Under the pieces are notes generated by a model. That model ran no database searches. It saw only the letters and a list, made by a program, of their open reading frames with translations, and was not told the DNA's origin. Both the position numbers and the translations under genes were made by a program. From positions 168,423-232,422 of the forward strand of contig CM007325.1 in NCBI GenBank assembly GCA_000333855.2: a stretch of DNA of 64,000 nucleotides, written 5' to 3'. Below, one piece after another: positions 18,644 to 27,929 of this stretch (position 1 is its first letter; each line of letters starts with the position of its first letter). This stretch comes from Endotrypanum monterogeii (taxonomy: Eukaryota; Euglenozoa; Kinetoplastea; Trypanosomatida; Trypanosomatidae).

Positions 18644-19495
18644 CGTGTATATATGTAATCCAAGCCCTCCCCCTCTGTTGGGGCTCCAAATGGTGCCGTG
18701 GCGGCCATCGTGTACGCACTCACGTGTGTATGGTCACTTTTGTGAAGCAAATTAGGAGCTTAGGGGATGGGGGAGGAGGGGCATAGAACGAAATGATGTG
18801 TAATAGTGGCCCTTGTGTGATGATGACACGGAGTGCTTAGAAGCGTGCAGAGGAGAAGCAGACGTTCGTGTGTGTGGGGGGGGGGGAAGACCCCACGCCC
18901 CCCCCTCCCCCACACACACACACACGTAACGGTTTTTTTTTGGGGGGGGCGGTGCTTCCCTGTGATCAAGGGCTACTACTGAGGGATTGTACAGCAAACG
19001 CAATCTTCAAAGGGGCGGGAGGGAAAATGTACGATCAGAATGGTCATTTTATAGATTTGTGGAGGAGATAATCATACATCGCTGGAGACAAAATATCGGA
19101 AAATGTATCTCGTGATTCCATCAACGGGCGTGAGAGGAAGGAAGAAGAAGACGGGGGGGGGGGCGACCGGGAAGGCGAACATCGAGGCCGATCTGCACAT
19201 CTTCCCTTTATTCCTCTCTCTTGATTTTTATTCCTCGTGATATCCCCACATTGTAAACATCATCTTGTGGCCTTTCTCCCTACCTGCGCCATAAACTGCG
19301 GCTGCAATATGGGAAATGGTGGTGGTGGTGGTGCGCATCTGAAACCCATCTTTTTGTTGCTGTCCCTAAACGTTTTTTTTTTTTTTCTTGTGTTGGTGTG
19401 TTGGCTTGTTTTTGTTGCCTTACGATCTTCTCACGGTGAGCAAATCGAAGGGGAAGAGAGAGGGAAGCAAAAGGGCAGACATATCGAGAGACTGC

Positions 19496-19534
<39 letters not shown>

Positions 19535-20303
19535 TATATATAGGGGGGGAGCAGAGTGGGTCGAGCTGCCCCTCCTTGGACAGCCGCTCATATCTGATCT
19601 CATGACGACGGGTATAATTTTCTGATGTCTCCCCACTGAACTCCATCACTCTCTCTCCCCCCCCCCCACCACACACACTCACACACACACACACACACGC
19701 AGTTTTTGTTAATATGACTTATTGTTATGAGCTTTCAGCAAGGCCAGATGATGCCTTTCCTCCACTGCGCATGCCACCTGAGGTTGACTGTTCTTGAGAG
19801 ACGGGCAAAGACAGGCATGAAGAGTTGCTCAGGTAGAAAAGCGGGGAAAGACGTGCTTCACAAATGAACTAGTGACGCACCTGCATGTATGCACATGCGT
19901 AGACATATGCAGGTGCTCGTGCAGTGCCCACCTCATGCAGCCATCACTAGCCGCCCCATCCCTCCCTTCTTTCTCAACGCTCCTCTCTTTATCCTCAAAC
20001 AATTCCTCACGTGCATCGTTTATATATATATATATATATATATTTCATGACTTCGAACACAGAATCGGCCTGCTACCTAGGTGATTTTGTTCAGCGCCCC
20101 ACCCCCTCCTTTCCTCGCCTTGAATCTAATCTGCAACTGTGTGTGTGTGTGTGTGTGTCATCAAGGAGCAACGATCAGCTCGATCACACAGCGCACACCC
20201 TCACAAACACACGGGACGGCGCACGGAGTGGGGATACATACGGAGTCATATATTCATTGATTTTGAGCCACGAGAGAGGCGGTGCAGAGTAGTGGAGACG
20301 TGC

Positions 20304-20329
20304 GACCTCTTTTTTTTGTTTTGCCTCAG
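20304..20329 (+). promoter_or_regulatory. Predicted trans-splicing signal abutting the helicase start codon
   Basis: A T-rich tract ends in TCAG at 20326-20329, only two bases before the ATG at 20332. If this AG is used the 5' UTR is two bases plus the spliced leader. The other option is an AG upstream of the tract (for example 20286-20287 or 20291-20292). Confidence 0.45.
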
Positions 20330-20331
20330 AT

Positions 20332-23300
20332 ATGCAGGCGCACCCGTCATGGCGTGTCTACGTTGGTGATGACATCGCCACCAGCGGTGCCAATGATATT
20401 GTTACTGCTGCTCCTTCGCACCAGACGAACGATCCTTCACGCATATCGGAGGAGGCGACGGCACGCCTCCTCGACACAGCGTTTGCCCGGCGTGCCCACT
20501 ACACCCTACAAACCCTCCCATCGAGTATTCGCCAGCAGCCGTCTGCTGCGCCGTCACCCGTGCTGCGCTGGTTGCTGTTACACAGTGCTGGGAAACATGA
20601 GAATAGAGGAGAGGTGGGGGGCACAACGCCTGGAGCGACTGTCCAGCAAAGCCCCGCTGTACCCCCTGCAGAATCACCTGCCGCCCAGGGGGCACCTTTG
20701 CGGGTTTCAACGGCGGCGACAGCAGCCGCGTCGGGTCTTGCGCGTCGTGGTGTTGGCCCGAAAGACCCTCTTCTCCAGCGCCTCATGAAGAAGCATCAAA
20801 AGGCAGCTTCGTCTGCGTCTGCATCAACATCGATCACACCCGCCCCGTCAAGCGACGGCGCTAATAGGGCTGTATCGCAGAAGGCGATCGACGGAGCAAG
20901 TGCTCACGCCCCGGCGGCGTCGCACTGGACCCAGCGCCCCTGGTCTGCCATGACCTCCACAAGCTGGAAAGTCTTCCGCCAACAGCTGGGCATCACCATC
21001 GAGCTCGTGGCGCCAACACGCTTAACTGCTGAGATAAGCAATCCTACTGCTGAACAGTCAAGCAGTCTTCCCAAGACGCTGCCTCCAGTCGACATGTTGC
21101 CGGCCATCCGCTGCTGGGAGGAGGCCCAACTGCCGCTTTCTCTTGGACTTTGCGTCACGCACGCGTACGCGCTACCGACAGCGGTCCAGGCTCAGTGTGT
21201 TCCGCTTGCGCTTCTTCCGCGACCGGTGCCGCCCGTCTCGAGTGCGAACGACGGTAATGAGCCGGATGCGGCTGCTGCGACGGCGCTTGGTATGGATATC
21301 CTCGCTGTTGCCGAGACTGGGAGCGGCAAGACTGCAGCTTACCTCGTACCGCTCCTGTATCATGTGCTGTGTCGCGCGCCAAAGCTCCTGGGTTACCCCG
21401 ATCGCATTTCCCTGGGGCCGCTGAGTTTAGTGATGGTGCCAACGCGTGAGTTGGCTGAGCAGGTGACGGCGTCCCTTCTGCAGCTGTGCGGCCAGTCGCG
21501 AGTGTTTTCAGCAAGTAATAACAACAAGGGAAAGGGACAAATCTCGCTTGAAGCTCTTGGAGGCTGGGAGGCAGACGAGGTAGCTGTGACGAGCACAGGG
21601 GATCTCAACCCTCGAACCTCTGCAGCCGCGGCGTTGGCAGCACGTAATCACCTGAGCGAGATGCGGGTTGTCAAAGTCGTTGGTGGGGAAAGCCGTGACG
21701 CGCAGTACCATGCCCTCGCCCAGGGCGCACACTGCGTCGTCGGTACAGTGGGGCAGTTGCATACCCTTCTCGAGGACCGTCTGCTCTCCCTTGGAAACGC
21801 TCAATATGTTGTGATGGACGAAGCGGATCGAATGATCGATGAGCAGCAGGAGGAGCGACTTGTCTCTGTCCTGGGGCGATGCCCACAACCACGGCAAACC
21901 GTGATGTTCACGGCGACACTGAGTGCAGCGTGCGCAGCTGTGGCAAAGCGGTACCTCGCCAGATCTGGCTACTATGTGGTGCGGACACCGTACAGGTGCG
22001 CCTCGATTCGGCAGTCCTTCGAGCTTGTTGCTGACATCGGTGCCCCCGCCACGGACGCTGCCGGGGGCGCTCCCACCCCCGCAGCAGTAGACGCACAATC
22101 CCACAGGGCGCCTCGGCAACAAGTGCACGCCGCCGGAAATGGCAACTCGCAGGCACAACAACAACAGCAGCAGCAGCAGCAGCGGCAGCGTCGCCTGCAC
22201 CCCGCGATACACGCACAGAAGTTTTCGCGGTTGGTGGCTTGGCTTGTATACGGCACCGCGCCCATCATCATTTTCGCCAACGAGAAAGCGACGTGCGACG
22301 TGTTGTGGGAAGAACTGCGCGCCGAAGCAGAGCACCTCGACGCACAGCAAGAGTACTACACTATCGAGGACATCGTTGGCGCGCCCCCGGATGGTTTGTC
22401 ATTTAGAGAGAACATCGCGGGCTGTCAGGGAGACGCCTCGTCTGCCACGTCGAGCGCAGCTGCACGGCACACCCCGTCACTGATAAATCTGACCTCTGTC
22501 GCCACCGTGCACTCGGAGTTGTCCCAGTCGGAGCGGCGCTCTCTCGTGGCACAGTTTCAGAGGCGCCAGCGACATGTTCTCATCACCACCGATCTTCTTG
22601 CCCGCGGCCTTGACGTGGCCAGCGTGACTCTGGTCATCAACTACGACGTGCCGTGGGCAGCATCCGCCTCCCCCAGCGACGCCGTGACACAGTACATCCA
22701 TCGCATCGGACGCACCGGTCGTGCCGGCTCAACCGGTGCTGCTGTTACCTTCGTCACCTTGCCCGCTGCAATGGTGCAGCGAGCGGAGGAGCTCGTAGCG
22801 CGGGGGGTGGAAGCGGAGGCAGCGCCGAAGCAGACGGAGGGTCAAAGAAAGGTGCGCAGCGCCGCAGCCCGCGAGGAAGGCGATGTAGACGATGACCTTG
22901 CTGCCATCGGGGAGCTCTTTGATGGAGACACACACAATGTGTGGATGACAGCAGCAATCTCCTCAGCGTCTACTGCGCCGGGTAGTACGGACGCCAGCCG
23001 CCGTCGCAGCCGTCACCATGGAGGGGATGACAACGACAGCGACAGTGATGACGGCGGCGACGACGTTGATCGGGACGACAGCGACAGCAGTGTCGGGGAC
23101 AGCAACGGGGACACCCCCGGCATTGCGAGACGCGATGGAAATAGCTCGCGAAAGCCGTCCAGAAAGCGCCGTAAGCGCTCGGCCCCGGCCTTCGCCAACG
23201 ACGCCGCTGCCCTGCGGCCTCTCTGGTCTTTCCTTGTCGAGTGTGCTGAGGGCGAGGGCTGTCGCGACGGCGCGGCAGCACTGCGCCGCGGTACATACGC

Positions 23301-23382
23301 GAAGATCTCGGTACCACCGGCGCTAGGGTGCATAATGGCGCAGCTCTCCGCCACCTCACAGTATGGCCGCATCACTCTCTGA
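20332..23382 (+). CDS. DEAD-box RNA helicase, Prp28/DDX23-like
   Basis: A 1016-residue protein with a complete helicase core. Motifs: PTAVQ-type Q motif region near 283-290, motif I AETGSGKT (327-334), PTRELAEQ (370-377), motif II DEAD (496-499) within VMDEADRMID, motif III TAT (527-529), motif V TTDLLARGLDV (about 752-762) and motif VI HRIGRTGR (790-797). VMDEADRMID, RQTVMFTATL and PIIIFANEK closely resemble Prp28/DDX23, the helicase that swaps U1 for U6 at the 5' splice site. Motif III has Thr for Ser, as in DDX23. Long insertions separate the motifs, one with a Gln run (22155-22185). The C-terminus is Asp/Ser-rich, then basic (SRKPSRKRRKR), suggesting a nuclear protein. DEAD-box identity is certain; Prp28 orthology is likely but unproven. 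Confidence 0.9.
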   Translation: MQAHPSWRVYVGDDIATSGANDIVTAAPSHQTNDPSRISEEATARLLDTAFARRAHYTLQTLPSSIRQQPSAAPSPVLRWLLLHSAGKHENRGEVGGTTPGATVQQSPAVPPAESPAAQGAPLRVSTAATAAASGLARRGVGPKDPLLQRLMKKHQKAASSASASTSITPAPSSDGANRAVSQKAIDGASAHAPAASHWTQRPWSAMTSTSWKVFRQQLGITIELVAPTRLTAEISNPTAEQSSSLPKTLPPVDMLPAIRCWEEAQLPLSLGLCVTHAYALPTAVQAQCVPLALLPRPVPPVSSANDGNEPDAAAATALGMDILAVAETGSGKTAAYLVPLLYHVLCRAPKLLGYPDRISLGPLSLVMVPTRELAEQVTASLLQLCGQSRVFSASNNNKGKGQISLEALGGWEADEVAVTSTGDLNPRTSAAAALAARNHLSEMRVVKVVGGESRDAQYHALAQGAHCVVGTVGQLHTLLEDRLLSLGNAQYVVMDEADRMIDEQQEERLVSVLGRCPQPRQTVMFTATLSAACAAVAKRYLARSGYYVVRTPYRCASIRQSFELVADIGAPATDAAGGAPTPAAVDAQSHRAPRQQVHAAGNGNSQAQQQQQQQQQRQRRLHPAIHAQKFSRLVAWLVYGTAPIIIFANEKATCDVLWEELRAEAEHLDAQQEYYTIEDIVGAPPDGLSFRENIAGCQGDASSATSSAAARHTPSLINLTSVATVHSELSQSERRSLVAQFQRRQRHVLITTDLLARGLDVASVTLVINYDVPWAASASPSDAVTQYIHRIGRTGRAGSTGAAVTFVTLPAAMVQRAEELVARGVEAEAAPKQTEGQRKVRSAAAREEGDVDDDLAAIGELFDGDTHNVWMTAAISSASTAPGSTDASRRRSRHHGGDDNDSDSDDGGDDVDRDDSDSSVGDSNGDTPGIARRDGNSSRKPSRKRRKRSAPAFANDAAALRPLWSFLVECAEGEGCRDGAAALRRGTYAKISVPPALGCIMAQLSATSQYGRITL

Positions 23383-23884
23383 CAAGCGAGGCGGTACAGA
23401 CGAGAGCATACACGCACACAGACAGAACGCAGTCGAGCACAGTCTTCCTTTCGCCTGTATGTTGTTGACACCGGAGAGACGTTGGAAGAGACGACAAGTG
23501 AGAGGAGGTCAAGGACGGCGATAGGTCCGCACTACCCGCCGTGCCCCCGCGCCCCACCCCACCCACATATGTCATGTGCAAGTGTGTGCGTGCGTATGAT
23601 TCCCCCCTCCAATGACGCTGTCGCTGAGGACCATAACAGACGCATTTCTTTTCCCGCTCTGTGTATGTGTGTGTGTATGTGTAGGCGTTTTCCCGCCCCC
23701 CCCCCACCACACACACACATACATACATACACCGTCTCACGACCCTCAAAAAGAAAAAGAGTCTGCAGAGGCAGAGAAAGATGCGGGGGGGGGAAGATGG
23801 CGAGACAACAACGCACGCCAAGGTAAATCATAAGAGGACGACAAAAAATTCACCACATCTATATACGTAACATGATATTATATG

Positions 23885-23918
<34 letters not shown>

Positions 23919-24360
23919 CAGATCTGCCCCCCCCCTTCCCCAACAACAACAGCAAAAGGCATGAAACAATCGGCAGAAAGAAAGCTCATGTGATAGACCG
24001 CTCAACCTGTGACGTCCTGTCCACTCTCCCTCCCTCTCTCACTCCCCCAACACCGACGCGCACATCAGTGCATATGTGCACCTGCAGGTTACATATTCAG
24101 CGAAGTACACATATTTATATATATAGAGAGAGAGAGAGACTCAGGCATTTATTTAGCCTGCGCGATTCGTGGTGATACCATTCACAGAGTTGTCACTGGG
24201 TGTGGAAAGGGTAAATATATATACGCATTCGATGAGTGCGAGCCTTCCCCCCCCCCCCTTTCGCCATCCCCACCCAACACACACGCACACGCAGACCTAC
24301 CGTCCTACTTTAGGGCTTGCTGATTGACTTGCTCCACAACCGACTTCATCCAAAGAGGAG
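23383..24360. other. Intergenic with TG/CA/TA tracts
   Basis: No gene supported. Contains TG runs near 23660-23685, a CA/TACA tract near 23705-23735, a TA then TG repeat (23880-23920), GA repeat (24126-24140) and a C-rich tract (24247-24259) leading to the next gene's acceptor. Confidence 0.55.
24247..24313 (+). promoter_or_regulatory. Predicted trans-splicing signal for COG4
   Basis: A C-rich then CT-rich stretch ends at TTTAG (24309-24313), giving a 5' UTR of about 47 bases. An earlier AG near 24292 is possible. Confidence 0.45.
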
Positions 24361-27087
24361 ATGCTACTGAAGCATATCGACAACGCCGAGGAGCGCTTCG
24401 ATCAGGTGTTGCAGCGCGTGCGCGATGGAGTGCATCGTCGCGATACCGCCCTCAACGACATCCGCAAGTCTATACACGCCGAAAGTGAACTGCATGCAGC
24501 CCTTCAAGAAATCAGCAACATACAGTACCGACTCATGCCGCAGCACGTGCGGCGGAGCGCGGCGTTGGCGCGCACTGTCTCAGCGAGTGCGGCGTTGGCA
24601 GAACGGAGCTCGAAGCGTGTGCGGCGGCTCGATGCGCTGCTACAACGCGTGCAGGGGACGTGTGACATTGTAGATGCCATGAAAACAATGGAGAGCGATG
24701 TCGCACAGGTGATTTCTGTCCTGGAGTCTGGAGACATCGAGAAAACGTTGCAGCTCCTTCACTCGTACGAAGAAGCGCAACGGCTGCTGACCTCGACCCC
24801 TCACACTGATGTGAACTCAAGGGCGCATGACACAAGCGCCGGCGATGTGGCGCCAGTGCCGACCTCCTCATCGGCGGTAACTCCAGGGAAAACAAGTGCA
24901 GCAGGGAGCAGTGATGTCATGGACAAGGCTCGAGCGACCGTGCAGGCGCGCCTGCTCACCATGATCGAGGATGCCGTGAAGGTGAATGACAAGCTGACTA
25001 TCATGAAAGGGACGCGGCTGCTCGCAGAACTCGGCGAGGGTGCGATGGCGTCACAACTTTACGGCGACTGGATCGCTGACCACACCATCGCTGCACTGGC
25101 GAGGCTCATCGACAGCGAAATGAAAAAGATGGAAGACCCGTCGACAGTGGCCATGACTCACCTGGCGCTCGTCTCGCAGTGCCTCGACAACGTTGCGGCT
25201 GCGTTCGAGAATGACGAACAGTTTATGAATGAGGCCTTCGGCGCCGAGGGGCCGCTGACTCTGCTCGCAAAGCTGCACAGCCGCGCGACAGCTCGATGCG
25301 TGCCAGTGCTCAGTGATTTCATTGAACGCCGCAAAGACGTCTTGACACAGTTGGAGAAGCAGGTGTCATGTGGTGCAAGTACCACTGGGACCAGCGCCAC
25401 CCCCAGTGGCCCAGCTCGCGCCTCTTCCCCGACTGCGAGTGCCCCTACTATTGTCACCAACAACAACAACACATTGGTTGCCAGTGCCCGCCGTGCGGAT
25501 CAGATTCTGGAAGAGATCAGCCACATGGTCTCGTGCGGTCACATCTACCTCTGCTTTGTCGAGCGCAAGGAGACGGAGTACCAGAACCGCCTGGCAGCAC
25601 TAGAAAGCGGCAAGAGCGAGGCCACCTTGACATCAGTCACTGGCAGAGCAGCGGTCGGTAGTACGGCAGATAATCTCTGGCGCACCTGCGACAACGCCCT
25701 GCTGAACTCCATGCAGCAAATCCTTGCCTTCTACGTGCCGCTGCAGAGCACCTACTTCACAATCGCATACGACCAGGCCTTGGAGCTGCAGCTTCGCGCG
25801 ATCCGCGACGCTGCCAAGAAGGCTGCTGGGCGTGTCGAGGGTGCCGGTGCCTCACGCGCTAAGGGAGGGACCGCACACAGCAACGCGCCAATCGCACGGG
25901 GATCAGTGCCGTCGGCGGCGAGCTTCATGGCAGGTCTGCAGAGTCTGTATTCTGTTGCGACTAGCAGCGCTGACGAGCTCCTTGCCTCTGTCGGCGGCGG
26001 CGGCGGTGGCGGGGTAGCTGGATCGCCAGGAGGTGGAGTTGCCGTGGCATCATCTGAGCAGCTTGCCTCCTTCTGGTACTTCACTCATAATGGAGAGGTC
26101 ACACTGCCGGATGATGTCTTCTTTGTTTTGCGCATCGCCATGCATCGTGCCATGAACACAAAGTCCGCTCAAATCTCCTCTGCCGCCGTGATGTCCGCCA
26201 TGGACGTGGTGCAGCTGCGTTTGCTGCCGGAGATCGAATCACACACGGTGATGGTCGGCACGGGCGGCATCCAGAGTGGGACCGGCAGTGCAGCGTCCGA
26301 CTCCTCTGCTGCCGGGGCGCGGCGACGCGGTGGTGGCCCAACGCCGCACGGTGGCTTTCTCACACCAGATGAGCTGCACTGGACTGGTGCAGCGAAGCGG
26401 ACCGCGACATACCTGCAGCGCATGGCCGATGAGTTGCAGCAGCTAGGTGAGACGACCTTCTCGGAGACGCCGCGTGATGTGACGCGCTTCCGTGAGCTTG
26501 CAAACGAAATGCGGGCGGTAGGAAAGACCTTACAAGACACACAAATCCCTGCTTGGTTAAACGCCTTTGCAGATGTCTGCTGCAACAGTCTGCTGCCACC
26601 GCACATGGAGCGACTCGCGAGCGTCTCCTACGACATCCAGGAGGAGGTATATTATCACTACGAGTTCAACGACGCGTGGGTGCAGTCCTGCTTGGTTGAC
26701 CTCGGTGCGGGGTTGCAGTACCTCCGTCAGCACTTGGCAGAGAGTGAGCTTTTTGATGTGCTACTCGCAGCGATGACGCGTCGGATAGCAAAAATGACCA
26801 GCGGTGTGCTGCTCCGCAAGCGCTTTAGCTTCTTCGGGGCGCTGCAGATCGACAAGGACGTGCGTGCGCTTCGCAGCTTCCTGATGGAACAAGTGCACAG
26901 CGACTTGACCCCCGTCCGCGATGCCTTCTCGGCTGTCAGCTTGATGGCTACGTTGCTGCTATCTGACAAGCCAACAGACGCGCTGGAGGAAGTGACCAAC
27001 ACGGCCCTGACAGCGGAGGAGAAGCGCAAAGTCTTGCTCACACGCGTCGAATTTCGGAAGGAAGCGGTGATGGCGCTGCAGCTCTGA
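24361..27087 (+). CDS. COG4: Conserved oligomeric Golgi complex subunit 4
   Basis: A 908-residue helical protein. The N-terminal third has the coiled-coil and heptad pattern of COG4, with RVRRLDALLQRVQ followed by an acidic helix that tracks the subunit's N-terminal region. The extreme C-terminus (LTAEEKRKVLLTRVEFR) matches the conserved end of COG4 very well. COG is an eight-subunit CATCHR tether that captures retrograde vesicles at the Golgi; COG4 sits in lobe A and touches SNAREs and Sly1-type proteins. The trypanosomatid protein is longer than the roughly 785 residues of the human one because of Ser/Gly/Ala-rich insertions, for example at about 25970-26050 and 26250-26350. The ATG at 24361 is the first in frame and follows a good splice acceptor. 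Confidence 0.85.
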   Translation: MLLKHIDNAEERFDQVLQRVRDGVHRRDTALNDIRKSIHAESELHAALQEISNIQYRLMPQHVRRSAALARTVSASAALAERSSKRVRRLDALLQRVQGTCDIVDAMKTMESDVAQVISVLESGDIEKTLQLLHSYEEAQRLLTSTPHTDVNSRAHDTSAGDVAPVPTSSSAVTPGKTSAAGSSDVMDKARATVQARLLTMIEDAVKVNDKLTIMKGTRLLAELGEGAMASQLYGDWIADHTIAALARLIDSEMKKMEDPSTVAMTHLALVSQCLDNVAAAFENDEQFMNEAFGAEGPLTLLAKLHSRATARCVPVLSDFIERRKDVLTQLEKQVSCGASTTGTSATPSGPARASSPTASAPTIVTNNNNTLVASARRADQILEEISHMVSCGHIYLCFVERKETEYQNRLAALESGKSEATLTSVTGRAAVGSTADNLWRTCDNALLNSMQQILAFYVPLQSTYFTIAYDQALELQLRAIRDAAKKAAGRVEGAGASRAKGGTAHSNAPIARGSVPSAASFMAGLQSLYSVATSSADELLASVGGGGGGGVAGSPGGGVAVASSEQLASFWYFTHNGEVTLPDDVFFVLRIAMHRAMNTKSAQISSAAVMSAMDVVQLRLLPEIESHTVMVGTGGIQSGTGSAASDSSAAGARRRGGGPTPHGGFLTPDELHWTGAAKRTATYLQRMADELQQLGETTFSETPRDVTRFRELANEMRAVGKTLQDTQIPAWLNAFADVCCNSLLPPHMERLASVSYDIQEEVYYHYEFNDAWVQSCLVDLGAGLQYLRQHLAESELFDVLLAAMTRRIAKMTSGVLLRKRFSFFGALQIDKDVRALRSFLMEQVHSDLTPVRDAFSAVSLMATLLLSDKPTDALEEVTNTALTAEEKRKVLLTRVEFRKEAVMALQL

Positions 27088-27748
27088 TGTGCTCCAGTGT
27101 CCCCACCCTTAATACCATCATGTGCGCTGTAGCCCGCCATGACAAATATTTTCCTTGGCCAAGAGTGAAGCCGACACTCACCCGTACACTGGAAAAAAAA
27201 AACCTCGAGGAGAGAGATGGGAGAAGAAGAGGGGGGGGGGGGATGCGGGGACTGCGAGTGCACCAAAGATGTACGCTTATGTGTATGCACGACAGTATGT
27301 GTAGATGAGTGCCTCTCTCGCCCTCTGCACCGCACAGCCCACTGTTCCCGTCGCTACAGCGGCTTCCAACCCTACCCCCTTATCCCCCCCCCTCCCCTCT
27401 CGTGACCGCCTTGACCCCTGTTGCGATAACACGGACCTACACACTTTTGTGTGCGTCTGTCTTTTCTTCTTTTACAACTTTGATCTTCGAGTGTGTGTCT
27501 GCTGCGCCTCTCCCCCCGTCACTGACTCCTCTTCTCCCCTCTCCCCGTCGTCTTCCGCTCCTCGGGCGTGTGTGTGTGTGTGTGTCTGGCCGTTGATCTT
27601 TTTGGAGGATATATCTGCTCCCCCCCCCTCCACACACACACACACACACATTTTCGTTCGTATGGAAGCGTCTCTCTGTGCCTCTACGCGCGATCTCCTC
27701 TGTACGCCCACACAACAGCCATCCTTATTGAAAATCGGTGGGTAAAAA

Positions 27749-27791
<43 letters not shown>

Positions 27792-27929
27792 TATATATAT
27801 ATATTTATTTATTTATTTATATTTGAATTTTTTTTCTGAGTGGTGATCAAACATCTCCTGTCGTTGCAAGGCCACTGTCTAGACACCCGTCATCCCCCTT
27901 CCCTCCCCCCCTCCCCTGCCACCACCCCC
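27088..27929. repeat. Intergenic with poly-G, TG/CA repeats and an AT block
   Basis: No gene supported. A10 (about 27191), G10 (about 27231), TG repeat (27569-27585), CA repeat (27632-27650), then a block of TA and ATTT repeats (27753-27823) of about 70 bases, followed by a T8 tract and CTGAG at 27836-27840. Confidence 0.55.
27826..27840 (+). promoter_or_regulatory. Predicted trans-splicing signal for the SURP/CID gene
   Basis: A run of T ends in CTGAG, AG at 27839-27840, giving a 90-base pyrimidine-rich 5' UTR before the ATG at 27930. Confidence 0.45.

Larger units (their letters stand above)
18420..20331. repeat. Long intergenic with a 32-bp-arm hairpin and many simple repeats
   Basis: No gene supported in these 1.9 kb. 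Features: A13 (about 18501); a perfect inverted repeat 18566-18597/18612-18643; poly-G and CA runs (18877-18925); T9-G8 (18933-18949); GGT repeat (19319-19333); T14 (about 19373); TA repeats (19500-19541); poly-C and CA repeat (19657-19698); TA (20020-20043) and TG (20139-20158) repeats; and a T-rich tract at the end. Bases 19000-19150 and 19715-19880 are of ordinary complexity without a recognisable feature. Confidence 0.6.

Noticed and set aside
21508..22350. Minus-strand open frame of 280 codons
   Set aside because: It is antisense to the DEAD-box core, whose motifs are certain on the + strand.
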